A DNA stretch of 64,000 nucleotides from contig NZ_WHUG01000008.1 in the NCBI RefSeq assembly GCF_009380215.1, forward strand, positions 186,001-250,000, given 5' to 3'. Numbering within the stretch: the stretch's first letter is position 1; every line of letters begins with the position of its first letter. The position numbers and the translations under genes were made by a program. Shown in pieces: positions 15,738 through 23,712 of this stretch. The notes below the pieces were generated by a model. The model did no database searches. It was not told the DNA's origin and saw only the letters and a list, made by a program, of their open reading frames with translations. Source of the stretch: Rugamonas aquatica (GTDB taxonomy: Bacteria; Pseudomonadota; Gammaproteobacteria; Burkholderiales; Burkholderiaceae_D).

Positions 15738-18395
15738 ATGTTTGTCTTGAATTCTCTCCGCGCCGCCGTCTTGCTGACGCTCGGCGCGCAGGCGCTGGCC
15801 CAGGAGCCGGTGCCGCCTACCCCCGTCCCGCATGCACCGGAAGCGCCGGCGGCCGCCGCCGCTCCGGCGCAGCCGCCCGCCACGCCAACGCCGGCCGCTC
15901 CCCCCGCCGCCGCGCCACGGCCTTACGCCGAGGTGATACGCGGCGCGGCGCATTTGCAGGGCTTTTTGAACCTGTACCAGAAAGAGGAAAAAGTCTGGAT
16001 CGAGCTGCGCCCCGACCAGTTCGACCGCCCTATCTTCATGACCGTGAACATACCGAACGGGATCGGCGAGCGTGGCATCTACGGCAGCCAGATGGGCCGC
16101 AGCGAAGTGGTGGTGTTCCACCGCATCGGCAATCTGGTGCAGATGATCGCCAAGAACACGGAGTACGGCGCCAAGGCCGGCACGCCGCAGGCGCTGGCGG
16201 TGTCGCAGGCGTACTCGGACAGCCTGCTGGCGATCGCGCCCGTGGCCAGCGGCCCGAATCCGCAGAACCACGGCATCCTGGTCGAGGCCAATGTCCTGCT
16301 GTTCGGCGATATCCCGAGCTTTACCACCCGCTTGGAATCGGCTTTCCGCCTGCAGTATGCGATGGATGCGCGCAACAGCAGCTTCCAGACCATCCGCTCC
16401 GATGAGAGCATGACGGGCTTGCAGGTCAACGCCCACTTCTTCGTGCCGCGCATCGCCGCGCCGCCGCTGGTGGCGCCGACCACGCCGGTGCCGGTTCCCA
16501 GTCCGCCGACCACGCTGCCGGACCCGCGCAGCATGTTCCTCGGCTTTTACTACAGCTTCATGCCGCTGCCTGCGCAGCCCATGCATGGCCGGCCTGCGGA
16601 CGACCGCGTTGGCCACTTCGTCAACACCATGCAAGACTACTCGGACGACGTGACGCCGACCACGGCGCAGCATGTGATCCAGCGCTGGCGCCTGGAGAAG
16701 CAGGATCCGGCGCAGGCGCTGTCGGAACCGAAGCAGCCCATCGTCTATTGGCTCGACGCGAACATCCCGGAGAAGTACCGCGAGTCGGTGAAGCAGGGCG
16801 TGCTGGCCTGGAACGCGGCGTTCGAACGCATCGGCTTCAGGAACGCCATCGTGGTCAAGCAGCAGACCGAGAAGGACCGCTTCGATACGATGGATGCGCG
16901 TCATGCGTCGGTGCGCTGGTTCCTCGGCAGCGATGTCGGCTTCGCCATCGGCCCGCGTCAGGTCGACCCGCGCAGCGGCGAGATCCTCGATGCGGACATC
17001 GGCATGTCCGACGTGTTCGCGCGCGGCGCGCGCCGCATGATCGGCGAGGACGGCATGTCCATGCAGGAGCCGCTGGCCCTGCCGGGCCAGGAGGCGCGCT
17101 GCGATTACATGCAGGAGTCGGCGTCCGAGATGGGCTTCGCCATGGGCCTGCTGGAGGCGCGCGGCGAACTGGAAATGGGCAGCCCGGAAGCGGACGCGCT
17201 GGCGCAAGCCTATGTGCGCTCGGTGGTGATGCACGAGATCGGCCACACGCTGGGCCTGCGCCACAACTTCCGCTCGTCGACCATCTACACCCTGAAGCAG
17301 TTGCAGGATCCGGAGTTCACGAAGAAGAACGGCCTGGCCGGATCGATCATGGACTACACGCCGTTCAACCTGTCGCTCAAGGGCGAGAAGCAGGGCGAGT
17401 ATGTGGCATCGACGCTGGGCCCTTACGATTACTGGGCCATCGAGTACGCCTACAAGCCTATCGAGCCGGCGCAGGAGAAGGAAGAGCTGGCGAAGATCGC
17501 CGGCCGCTCCAACGAGCCGCTGCTGGCCTTCGGCACCGACCAGGATGCGGGCGGCTTCAATTCCGATCCGGATGTGAACGTGTTCGATCTGGGCAGCGAT
17601 CCGCTGGCCTACTTCCAGCGCCGTCTGACGATCTCGCGCGAGCTGTGGGACCGTCTGCAAAGGCGCACGCTGAAGCCGGGCGAGAGCTATGAAACGCTGC
17701 GCCGCAGTTTCGACTACGGCTTCCAGCAGTTTGCGCGCACCATGCCGGTGGTGGTCAAGTACGTGGGCGGCGTGACCTATCTGCGCGACCACGCCGGCAC
17801 CGGCCGCGCCACCTTCACGCCGGTGCCGCTGCCGCGCCAGCGGGCCGCCTTGCAGATGCTGACCTCCAGCCTGTTCAAGTCGGACAGCTTCCAGTTCTCG
17901 CCGGCGATGATAAGCCGTCTGGGCTCGGATCATTTCGAGTCGCGCGGACGGGCCGACGTGTCGGTGGGCGGCCGCGTGCTGTTCCTGCAGGCGGCGGCGC
18001 TGGATCAGCTGATGTCGGATGCGGTGGCGGTGCGCCTGCTCGATTCGCAGGAAAAGCTGGACGACCGCAAGCAGGCGCTCAGTCTCGACGAGTTGTACAC
18101 CTCCGTGCAGGATGCGGTGTGGAGCGAGCTGAAAACCGGCAAGGACATCAACGGCATGCGCCGCAATCTGCAGCGCGAGCATTTGAAGCGCATCACCGCG
18201 ATCCTGCTGCGCTCCTCGGCCACCACGCCGGCCGATGCGCGCAGCCTGCAACGCGAGAATGCGCTGGCGCTGCAACGCGATATCCGTGGCGCGATGGCCA
18301 GGCCGATGAGCCGCGAGGCCAAGGCCCACCTGTCGGAATCGTATGAAACCATCAGCCAGGCTTTGAAGGCGGCCATGCTGCGCGCTGGCGCATAA
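15738..18395 (+). CDS. Secreted zinc-dependent metalloprotease (DUF5117/DUF4953 type)
   Basis: This 885-residue protein has an N-terminal signal peptide (LRAAVLLTLGAQALA), a Pro/Ala-rich linker (about 25-58) and a large body with the metzincin-like zinc site HEIGHTLGLRHNFRSS (His499, Glu500, His503, third ligand His509). A SIMDYTPFN block after it recalls the Met-turn of metzincins. The pattern fits the large outer-membrane-associated or periplasmic zinc proteases annotated DUF5117/DUF4953. The physiological substrate is unknown. It begins 84 bases after hutI, but nothing ties it to histidine catabolism. The catalytic motif is complete, so it should be active. Confidence 0.85.
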   Translation: MFVLNSLRAAVLLTLGAQALAQEPVPPTPVPHAPEAPAAAAAPAQPPATPTPAAPPAAAPRPYAEVIRGAAHLQGFLNLYQKEEKVWIELRPDQFDRPIFMTVNIPNGIGERGIYGSQMGRSEVVVFHRIGNLVQMIAKNTEYGAKAGTPQALAVSQAYSDSLLAIAPVASGPNPQNHGILVEANVLLFGDIPSFTTRLESAFRLQYAMDARNSSFQTIRSDESMTGLQVNAHFFVPRIAAPPLVAPTTPVPVPSPPTTLPDPRSMFLGFYYSFMPLPAQPMHGRPADDRVGHFVNTMQDYSDDVTPTTAQHVIQRWRLEKQDPAQALSEPKQPIVYWLDANIPEKYRESVKQGVLAWNAAFERIGFRNAIVVKQQTEKDRFDTMDARHASVRWFLGSDVGFAIGPRQVDPRSGEILDADIGMSDVFARGARRMIGEDGMSMQEPLALPGQEARCDYMQESASEMGFAMGLLEARGELEMGSPEADALAQAYVRSVVMHEIGHTLGLRHNFRSSTIYTLKQLQDPEFTKKNGLAGSIMDYTPFNLSLKGEKQGEYVASTLGPYDYWAIEYAYKPIEPAQEKEELAKIAGRSNEPLLAFGTDQDAGGFNSDPDVNVFDLGSDPLAYFQRRLTISRELWDRLQRRTLKPGESYETLRRSFDYGFQQFARTMPVVVKYVGGVTYLRDHAGTGRATFTPVPLPRQRAALQMLTSSLFKSDSFQFSPAMISRLGSDHFESRGRADVSVGGRVLFLQAAALDQLMSDAVAVRLLDSQEKLDDRKQALSLDELYTSVQDAVWSELKTGKDINGMRRNLQREHLKRITAILLRSSATTPADARSLQRENALALQRDIRGAMARPMSREAKAHLSESYETISQALKAAMLRAGA

Positions 18396-18422
18396 CGGCG
18401 ATGCGCGCAAGCGCTTGATGGT

Positions 18423-18457
18423 AAGCTCTCCGGATTGACCATCATTCCGGAGAGCTT
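18423..18457 (+). promoter_or_regulatory. Hairpin covering the ribosome site of the osmolyte ABC transporter
   Basis: AAGCTCTCCGGA and TCCGGAGAGCTT are perfect 12-base arms around an 11-base loop. The 3' arm ends at the base before the GTG start at 18458 and contains the GGAG ribosome site (18449-18452), five bases from the start. In RNA this would hide the ribosome site. No T run follows, so it is not a normal terminator for the gene upstream. A DNA operator is the alternative. Confidence 0.6.
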
Positions 18458-19996
18458 GTGCAAGGACGATTGCTAGTTATTTTTCTGGCGCTGTGGTTCG
18501 GCGGCGCGGCATGCGCCGCCTCGGGCGACACGCTGCACGTGGGCTCCAAGCGCTTTACCGAATCCTACATCCTGGGCGAGGTGCTGGCGCAGACGTCATC
18601 GCCGCACGCGAAGGTCGAGCATCTGCAAGGCCTGGGCAATACCGCCATCGTCCTGGCGGCGCTGCAGGCCGGCCGCATCGACGTCTATCCCGAATACCTC
18701 GGCACCATCGACCTGGAGATCCTCAAGCACCAGCAGGCCGCGCCGCTGGAGCAGATCCGCCGCGAGCTGGCGCCCATGGGCTTGGGCGTGGCGGTGCCGC
18801 TGGGCTTCAACAACACCTATGCGCTGGCGGTGCGCGGCGATGCGGACGGCCTGAAAAAGCTCAGTGAGCTGGTCACGCAGCCGCGCCTGCGTTTCGGCCT
18901 GTCGCATGAATTCATCGGCCGCGCCGACGGCTGGCCGGGCCTGGCCAAACGCTACGGCCTGCCGCAGCGGCCGGAAGGCCTGGACCACGGCATCGCCTAC
19001 GAGGCCTTGATGCAACGGCAGGTCGACGTGATCGACATCTACTCCACCGACGCCAAGATCCGCCAGTACGGCCTGCGCGTGCTGGAGGACGACCGCGCCT
19101 ACTTCCCGCGCTACGACGCGGTGCTGCTGTACCGCCTCGATGCGGCCGAGCGCTTCCCGGCCGCGTGGAAGGCGATCACGCAGCTGGAAGGCCGCATCAG
19201 CGCGGCGGACATGATCGCGATGAACGCGGCCGCCGAAATCGATGGCCAGAACTTCGCCAACGTGGCGCGCGACTGGCTGGCGGCGCACAAGCCGCTGGCG
19301 AGCGGCGCTGCGCTGACGGCGGCCGGCGCGGCGCCCGCAGCCGCGCCGGTGCGCGACGGCCTGATGGCCAAACTGTTCGACAAGAACCTGTGGCCGCAGA
19401 CGCGCCAGCATCTGACGCTGGTGCTGGTGGCGGTGCTGCTGGCGTGCGTGATCGGCATTCCGATGGGCGTGCTGGCGGCGGCCTTGCCGCGCCTGCGGCA
19501 GGTGGTGCTGGGTTTGGCGGGCGTGCTGCAAACCGTGCCGTCGCTGGCCTTGCTGGCGCTGCTGATCCCCTTGCTGGGCATGATAGGCACGGTGCCGGCG
19601 CTGGTGGCGCTGCTGGTGTATGCGCTGCTGCCCATCGTGCGCAATACCTGCACCGGTTTGCTGCAGGTGCCGGAAGGCCTGCGGCTGGCGGCGCAGGCGC
19701 TGGGCCTGCGGCCGTGGCAGCGGCTGGTGCATGTGGAATTGCCGCTGGCCTTGCCGGTGATCCTGGCGGGCGTCAAGACGGCGGCGGTGATGAGCGTGGG
19801 GACGGCGACCATCGCCGCCTTCATCGGCGCCGGCGGCTACGGCGAGCGCATCACCATCGGCCTGGCGCTGAACGATAACGATATGCTGCTGGCCGGCGCG
19901 ATACCGGCGGCTTTGCTGGCGCTGCTGACGCAGGCCGCGTTCGAGTTGCTGGAGCGGCTGGCCGTCCGGGGCCGGGCGGCGTCACAGCGAGTGTAG
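18458..19996 (+). CDS. Fused substrate-binding/permease protein of an osmolyte (glycine betaine/choline-type) ABC importer
   Basis: The 512-residue protein joins an OpuC/OsmF-like binding domain to a membrane permease. After a signal-like segment (VIFLALWFGGAACAA), residues about 25-270 carry GSKRFTESYILGEVLAQ, the classic opening of betaine/choline/carnitine binding proteins, and DVYPEYLGTI. Residues about 300-505 are a BPD_transp_1 permease with several hydrophobic helices and the EAA-like loop EGLRLAAQALGLRPWQ before the GVKTAAVMSVGTATIAAFIGAGG segment. The GTG is the only start available, since an in-frame stop lies at 18422. No ATPase gene is adjacent, so its partner must be elsewhere. 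It ends 15 bases inside the convergent small gene. Confidence 0.88.
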   Translation: MQGRLLVIFLALWFGGAACAASGDTLHVGSKRFTESYILGEVLAQTSSPHAKVEHLQGLGNTAIVLAALQAGRIDVYPEYLGTIDLEILKHQQAAPLEQIRRELAPMGLGVAVPLGFNNTYALAVRGDADGLKKLSELVTQPRLRFGLSHEFIGRADGWPGLAKRYGLPQRPEGLDHGIAYEALMQRQVDVIDIYSTDAKIRQYGLRVLEDDRAYFPRYDAVLLYRLDAAERFPAAWKAITQLEGRISAADMIAMNAAAEIDGQNFANVARDWLAAHKPLASGAALTAAGAAPAAAPVRDGLMAKLFDKNLWPQTRQHLTLVLVAVLLACVIGIPMGVLAAALPRLRQVVLGLAGVLQTVPSLALLALLIPLLGMIGTVPALVALLVYALLPIVRNTCTGLLQVPEGLRLAAQALGLRPWQRLVHVELPLALPVILAGVKTAAVMSVGTATIAAFIGAGGYGERITIGLALNDNDMLLAGAIPAALLALLTQAAFELLERLAVRGRAASQRV

Positions 19997-20158
19997 CTTG
20001 GAGCGCAGCAGTACCACTTCCTTGTGCAGCACGCGCTCGGCGTGGAAGTCGTTCTCGCGCTGGGCGGCGATGGCGTCCAGCGCCCGCATGTAGCGCTCCA
20101 GCCGCGCGCGCAGCCAGGCTTTGTAAAGGACGGTGACGAAGGGCGGCAAGTTGACCAT
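19982..20158 (-). CDS. 58-residue protein of unknown function behind an FNR-type promoter
   Basis: I do not recognise a family. The protein begins MVNLPPFVTVLYKAWLRARL and continues as a charged, probably helical chain (RYMRALDAIAAQRENDFHAE, VLHKEVVLLRSKL) that could form a coiled coil or lie along a membrane. GGAG precedes the ATG at 20158 by about six bases; an in-frame ATG at 20191 is less likely because it would fall at or before the predicted transcription start. A perfect TTGAT-N4-ATCAA box lies 65 bases upstream. It is downstream of an acetyltransferase gene on the same strand and overlaps the convergent ABC gene by 15 bases. Confidence 0.65.
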   Translation of the reverse strand: MVNLPPFVTVLYKAWLRARLERYMRALDAIAAQRENDFHAERVLHKEVVLLRSKLHSL

Positions 20159-20189
20159 GATTGTCTCCAGCGAGCGGGTATCGACAATC

Positions 20190-20230
20190 ATTGTGCAAGC
20201 GGGATCGCGCCGCACCTTGATCTGTATCAA
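20190..20230 (-). promoter_or_regulatory. FNR/ANR-type box with -10 element
   Basis: TTGAT-CTGT-ATCAA at 20217-20230 equals the FNR/ANR/Crp-Fnr consensus TTGAT-N4-ATCAA. On the minus strand a CACAAT -10-like element at 20190-20195 is centred 31 bases from the box centre, the spacing of a class II FNR promoter (box near -41.5). The box overlaps the end of the upstream acetyltransferase gene. Confidence 0.6.
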
Positions 20231-20718
20231 GCCCCTTGGGACATATGCGTCAGCGCGTCGCCGGTGACGCGGCAGATGCGCCATTCCGGCAGCAGCGAGG
20301 CGCCCATGCTTTCGTACAGCTTGATGGCGTTGCTGTTCCAGTCCAGCACCGACCATTCGAAGCGGCCGCAGTCGCGCTCCACCGCCAGCTGGGCCAGCGC
20401 CACCAGCATCTGCTTGCCGTAGCCCTTGCCGCGGCGGCTCTGCTTGACGTACAGGTCCTCCAGGTACAGGCCCTTCTTGCACAGGAAGGTGGAGAAGTTG
20501 TGGAAGAACAGCGCGAAGGTGACGACTTCGCCATCCACTTCGCCGACCAGCGCTTCGCACACCGGGCGTTCGCAGAACAGGCTGTCGCGCAGCATGGCTT
20601 CGTTGGCGACCACCATGTGTTCCAGTTTCTCAAACACGGCCAGTTCGTAAATCATGCCGAAAATGGCGGCGGCGTCGGCCGGCTGGGCCGGGCGTATGGT
20701 CAGGTCGGAATGGCTCAT
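20227..20718 (-). CDS. GNAT N-acetyltransferase, diamine/spermidine acetyltransferase-like
   Basis: This 163-residue GNAT enzyme should transfer an acetyl group from acetyl-CoA to an amine. The acetyl-CoA site is in LEDLYVKQSRRGKGYGKQML, and FEWSVLDWNSNAIKLYESMGA is typical of the spermidine/spermine or thialysine acetyltransferase subgroup. The first residues (LTIRPAQPADAAAIFGMIYE) are the standard opening. Its start shares one base with the stop of the EamA transporter (TGATG), so the two are co-translated. A link between amine acetylation and export of the product is possible but unproven. Confidence 0.85.
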   Translation of the reverse strand: MSHSDLTIRPAQPADAAAIFGMIYELAVFEKLEHMVVANEAMLRDSLFCERPVCEALVGEVDGEVVTFALFFHNFSTFLCKKGLYLEDLYVKQSRRGKGYGKQMLVALAQLAVERDCGRFEWSVLDWNSNAIKLYESMGASLLPEWRICRVTGDALTHMSQGA

Positions 20719-21644
20719 CAGGCTTCTACGATGCTTTCTGTGGTGGTGGTTTTCGGGGTATCGGTTTGCAGCGCCCAGGCGACGCTGGACAGGCACAATA
20801 TCATGCCGGCCCATTCCAGCGGGCCGGGCCGGAAGTGCTCCAGCTGGATCGACAGCAGCACGGAAATGACGGGCGTGACGACGCCGATGTACACGGCCTT
20901 CTGCGAACCGATGCGGTGGATCAGCGTGAAGTAGGCGGCGAAGGCGATTACCGAGCCGAACAGCGACAGGTACAGCAAGCCGCCCCAGTAGGGCAGGCCG
21001 GCGGGCATGGTGAAGCGCTGGCCGCTGACCAGCACCCACAGCGCCACCAGCAGGGTGCCCCACATCATCGACCAGGCCATGGTCAGCAGCACATTGGACG
21101 ATTGCTCGCGCACCTTGACGACGAGGGCGTTGCCGACCGTGCTGGCGATGGTGGCGCTCAAGGCTAGCGCCAGGCCGAGCAGGAAGTGGCCGTTGCCGCC
21201 GGACAGGATGTCGCTCCAGGCGCCGCTGATCGACCGGGAAAACAGCAGCACCACGCCGCCGATGGCGACCGCGCCTGCGCTCCAGGTGCGCCAGCTGAGC
21301 GGGGTGCCGAAGGCGATGCGGTTGAGGATGGGCGTCCAGAACACCATCAGCGCGAACAGCACGGCGACCAGGCCGGAGACCAGGTATTGCTCGGAGCTGT
21401 AGGTGCAGATGTAGCTGACGCAGAAGCTGGCGGCGCCTTGCAGGAACATCCAGCGCTGGGCGCGCCAGGGCATCAGCAGCTTGTCGCCGCGCGCCAGGCA
21501 CCAGGCGAACAACACCGCCGAAGACAGCGCGAAACGGTAGACCACCGAGACGGCGGGCGCGACCTCGCCCAGCTGCAGCGTGATGGCGAAAAAGGTGGAG
21601 CCCCAGATCAGGCAGGCGGCGATAAACAGGAGTGGGGAGGGCAT
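20718..21644 (-). CDS. EamA/DMT-family transporter
   Basis: A ten-helix drug/metabolite transporter of the EamA type, 308 residues, made of two repeated five-helix halves. The first helix carries the family motif ACLIWGSTFFAI and the second half includes GGLLYLSLFGSVIAFAAYFTLI and VISVLLSIQLEHF. The start at 21644 follows GGGAGG-like bases. A longer reading to 21788 adds a stretch with no transporter character. Substrates of this family are metabolites or toxic compounds exported by proton exchange; the one here is not known. It is the first gene of an EamA-GNAT unit. Confidence 0.85.
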   Translation of the reverse strand: MPSPLLFIAACLIWGSTFFAITLQLGEVAPAVSVVYRFALSSAVLFAWCLARGDKLLMPWRAQRWMFLQGAASFCVSYICTYSSEQYLVSGLVAVLFALMVFWTPILNRIAFGTPLSWRTWSAGAVAIGGVVLLFSRSISGAWSDILSGGNGHFLLGLALALSATIASTVGNALVVKVREQSSNVLLTMAWSMMWGTLLVALWVLVSGQRFTMPAGLPYWGGLLYLSLFGSVIAFAAYFTLIHRIGSQKAVYIGVVTPVISVLLSIQLEHFRPGPLEWAGMILCLSSVAWALQTDTPKTTTTESIVEA

Positions 21645-21693
21645 CGGGCGAGTATAACTGCGCCCGTCGATTCTTGCTGGTGAGTCACGATTT

Positions 21694-21736
21694 TGTTGCG
21701 GCGCAACAGAGGCGGCATTAATTTGTTTCTGTTGCG
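21694..21736. promoter_or_regulatory. Palindrome TGTTGCG-G-CGCAACA plus a third half-site
   Basis: A perfect inverted repeat with 7-base arms (21694-21708) lies between the divergent EamA gene and a small ORF. A third copy of the half-site TGTTGCG occurs at 21730-21736, 36 bases on from the first. The spacing and location suggest an operator for an unidentified regulator. Confidence 0.4.
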
Positions 21737-21803
21737 TAAATTTTGAGCATTTTGTTGAAAGTGCAAGTATGATGGAATGACACATCAATCAAGGGAGAGC
21801 GGC

Positions 21804-21941
21804 ATGAGTACCGCGCTGCAGATCAAAGTCGTCAGCTTGTTGGGCTATGTCGCGGTCAGCACCGCGCTGGTGCTATGGCTGGCCGACGAAGAGATGCAGG
21901 GCGCCGCCCAGACGCTGTTCGCCTTCGCCGGCTTCCATTAA
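21804..21941 (+). CDS. 45-residue single-helix membrane protein
   Basis: This short gene is easily missed. A strong GGGAGAG ribosome site lies five bases before the ATG. The protein begins MSTALQIKVV, followed by a hydrophobic segment (VSLLGYVAVSTALVLWL, about residues 10-26) that could span the membrane, and a short acidic then hydrophobic tail ending GFH. I do not recognise a family. It diverges from the EamA transporter and shares a TTAA stop with the convergent DUF962 gene. The ribosome site and the tidy junction with its neighbour argue for a real gene. Confidence 0.6.
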   Translation: MSTALQIKVVSLLGYVAVSTALVLWLADEEMQGAAQTLFAFAGFH

Positions 21942-22375
21942 TACGCCAGTTTCAGCCGGCGGTACAGAAAGCCCAGCACGAACAGCGGCCCGATCAGCAG
22001 GAAGCGCAGGTCGTCGAAGAACGATGGCTTCTTGCCCTCGATCTTGTGGCCGATGAACTGGCCTATCCACGCCAGCACGAAGATCGCCAGCGACAGCGGC
22101 AGGATGGCCTTGTCCGGCAGCGCCGCCAGCAGGGCCAGCATCAGCGTGCTCATCATCAGCATGCCCACGGCGAACGGCTTCGACAGCTTGAAGTAATAGA
22201 CCAGCGAGGCCAGCGTCACCGTCACCGCCAGCAGCGGATGCGCGGCCCACAGCAGCCCCAGCAGCGTGAACACGATGATGGGCACGCAGATGAAGTGGAT
22301 GACTTCATTGGTGGGGTTGAGATGGCTTTCGCTGTACTGGGCCAGCAAGGTATCGATGGTGCGCGGTTGCGACAT
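21938..22375 (-). CDS. DUF962/Mpo1-like membrane protein
   Basis: A 145-residue membrane protein of the DUF962 family, related to yeast Mpo1 (YGL010w), a dioxygenase in fatty acid alpha-oxidation. The N-terminus has the family pattern YxxxHxNPTNxxxHxxxxP (here YSESHLNPTNEVIHFICVP), whose histidines may bind iron, followed by four hydrophobic helices. A second histidine block, WIGQFIGHKIEGKKPSFFDDL, is also conserved. Whether bacterial members share the yeast activity is not settled. It is monocistronic with its start at 22375. Confidence 0.82.
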   Translation of the reverse strand: MSQPRTIDTLLAQYSESHLNPTNEVIHFICVPIIVFTLLGLLWAAHPLLAVTVTLASLVYYFKLSKPFAVGMLMMSTLMLALLAALPDKAILPLSLAIFVLAWIGQFIGHKIEGKKPSFFDDLRFLLIGPLFVLGFLYRRLKLAY

Positions 22376-22464
22376 GGGTGTCTCCTGTTTTTATTGTACG
22401 GTCGGGCCGTCGGTAAATTCTACACCTGAAACGTGGCGGCGCCGGGCTTGGGTACAATGCGGCC

Positions 22465-22980
22465 ATGGCTCATGCAACCTCTTCCCTTAGTCCGGCGCTG
22501 GCCGGTCTCGCGCCGGTGATCGACGAGCGCACGCGCATCCTGGTGCTGGGCAGCTTTCCCGGCGCCGCATCGCTGGCGGCGCAGCAATACTACGCGCATC
22601 CGCGCAATCTGCTGTGGCCGATCTTGTCAGCCTTGACCGGCGAGCCGCTGGCGGACCTGCCGTATGCGGAACGCCTGCCGCGCCTGCTGGCGCATGGCTT
22701 CGGGCTGTGGGATGTGCTGGGCGCCTGCGAGCGCGAGGGCAGTCTCGACTCGGCCATCCGCAAGCCCGCCGCCAACGACTTCGCCCGCTTGCGCGAGCTG
22801 TGTCCGCTGCTGGAGACGGTGGGCTTCAATGGCCAGACCTCCGGCAAGTTCGCGCCGCAGTTTGCTGCCGCCGGGTATCGCACCGTGGTGCTGCCATCGA
22901 CTTCGCCGGCGCATGCCTCGCTTACGTTGGCACAAAAGCTGGAGCAGTGGAGCGCTCTGCTTGAGTCAGGACGTCTCTGA
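22465..22980 (+). CDS. DNA-deoxyinosine (hypoxanthine) glycosylase, uracil-DNA glycosylase superfamily
   Basis: This 171-residue enzyme belongs to the uracil-DNA glycosylase fold group that removes hypoxanthine (deaminated adenine) from DNA. The motifs are LGSFPGAASLAAQQYYAHPRN near residues 28-48 and VLPSTSPAHAS near the end; the asparagine in HPRN is typical of the HDG subfamily. Length is usual. A TACAAT element lies just upstream. It converges on the phosphoesterase gene with a four-base gap. It is one of three DNA base repair genes in the window, not linked as an operon. Confidence 0.85.
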   Translation: MAHATSSLSPALAGLAPVIDERTRILVLGSFPGAASLAAQQYYAHPRNLLWPILSALTGEPLADLPYAERLPRLLAHGFGLWDVLGACEREGSLDSAIRKPAANDFARLRELCPLLETVGFNGQTSGKFAPQFAAAGYRTVVLPSTSPAHASLTLAQKLEQWSALLESGRL

Positions 22981-22984
22981 TCGG

Positions 22985-23707
22985 CTACGGCATGTAGCCG
23001 CTGCTCAGCGCGGTAGCCCAGTCTTCGCGGCCGTTGCGGCGGGCCAGTGCGGCCATGCTGCGGTGGTCGTAGGGGATGTTGTGCAGTTGCGCTTGCCATT
23101 GCCCCTGGCGGTGTTCGACGATGGCGTAGCGGGCGTCGGGTGAGCCGGATTCGATGGCGTGAGGGTAGGGGTGGTCGTCGGCATAGGCCGGCTGGCCGAC
23201 GCTGCCCGGGTTGACGATCAGCTGGCCGCGCGCGCTGCGTACGCTGCGTGGCACGTGCGTGTGGCCGCAGGCGATCAGGCCGGCGTCGACCGCGCCCAGG
23301 CGCTGCTCGATGTCGGCGGCGGCGGCGTGGCGGTCGGCTGTTTCCAGCAGGCCGGTGATGTCGCTCGATGGTGTGCCGTGGCACAGGAAGATGTCGGCGC
23401 TGTATTGCAGCGACGGCCTCAGGCTGGCGATCCAGTCCAGTTCGCGCGATGTCAGCTGCGCGTGGGCGTAGCGGTCGGCCGCGCCGGAGCCTGCATGCAG
23501 TTCCAGGATCTGTCGTTCGTGGTTGCCGGCCAGGTGGGTCCAGTCCTGCGCCATCAGGAATTGCGCCGTCTCCAGCGGCAGCAGCGGCCCGGACAGGCTG
23601 TCGCCCAGATTGACGACCGCGTCCACACCGTGGCGGACTATGTCGGCCGCTACCGCTTCCAGCGCGGCCAGGTTGCCGTGGATGTCGGAGACGATGGCGA
23701 GGCGCAT
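22985..23707 (-). CDS. Metallophosphoesterase of the calcineurin-like YfcE/MJ0936 type
   Basis: A 240-residue phosphoesterase with all the two-metal motifs in order: SDIHGN (residues 7-12), NLGDSLSGP, AGNHER, and ACGHTHVPR. A run of family sequence (LIVNPGSVGQP) follows. The first part of the active site starts directly after the initial methionine, so it is cytoplasmic. Members hydrolyse phosphodiesters or phosphomonoesters; the substrate is unknown. It begins five bases before the stop of the isochorismatase-like gene upstream on the same strand, so GNAT, hydrolase and phosphoesterase form one unit. Confidence 0.87.
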   Translation of the reverse strand: MRLAIVSDIHGNLAALEAVAADIVRHGVDAVVNLGDSLSGPLLPLETAQFLMAQDWTHLAGNHERQILELHAGSGAADRYAHAQLTSRELDWIASLRPSLQYSADIFLCHGTPSSDITGLLETADRHAAAADIEQRLGAVDAGLIACGHTHVPRSVRSARGQLIVNPGSVGQPAYADDHPYPHAIESGSPDARYAIVEHRQGQWQAQLHNIPYDHRSMAALARRNGREDWATALSSGYMP

Positions 23708-23712
23708 GGCGT

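Noticed and set aside
15681..18410. 909-codon minus-strand open frame opposite the metalloprotease
   Set aside because: Antisense shadow; Arg/His/Leu/Ala-rich with no recognised motif, while the plus frame has a signal peptide and HEIGH zinc site.
18423..18457. Hairpin read as the metalloprotease terminator
   Set aside because: No T run follows and the 3' arm carries the ribosome site of the next gene, ending at its start codon.
20216..20231. CTTGAT-N4-ATCAAG read as a terminator of the acetyltransferase gene
   Set aside because: The stem is only six base pairs and no T run follows; the exact FNR-type consensus and spacing explain it better.
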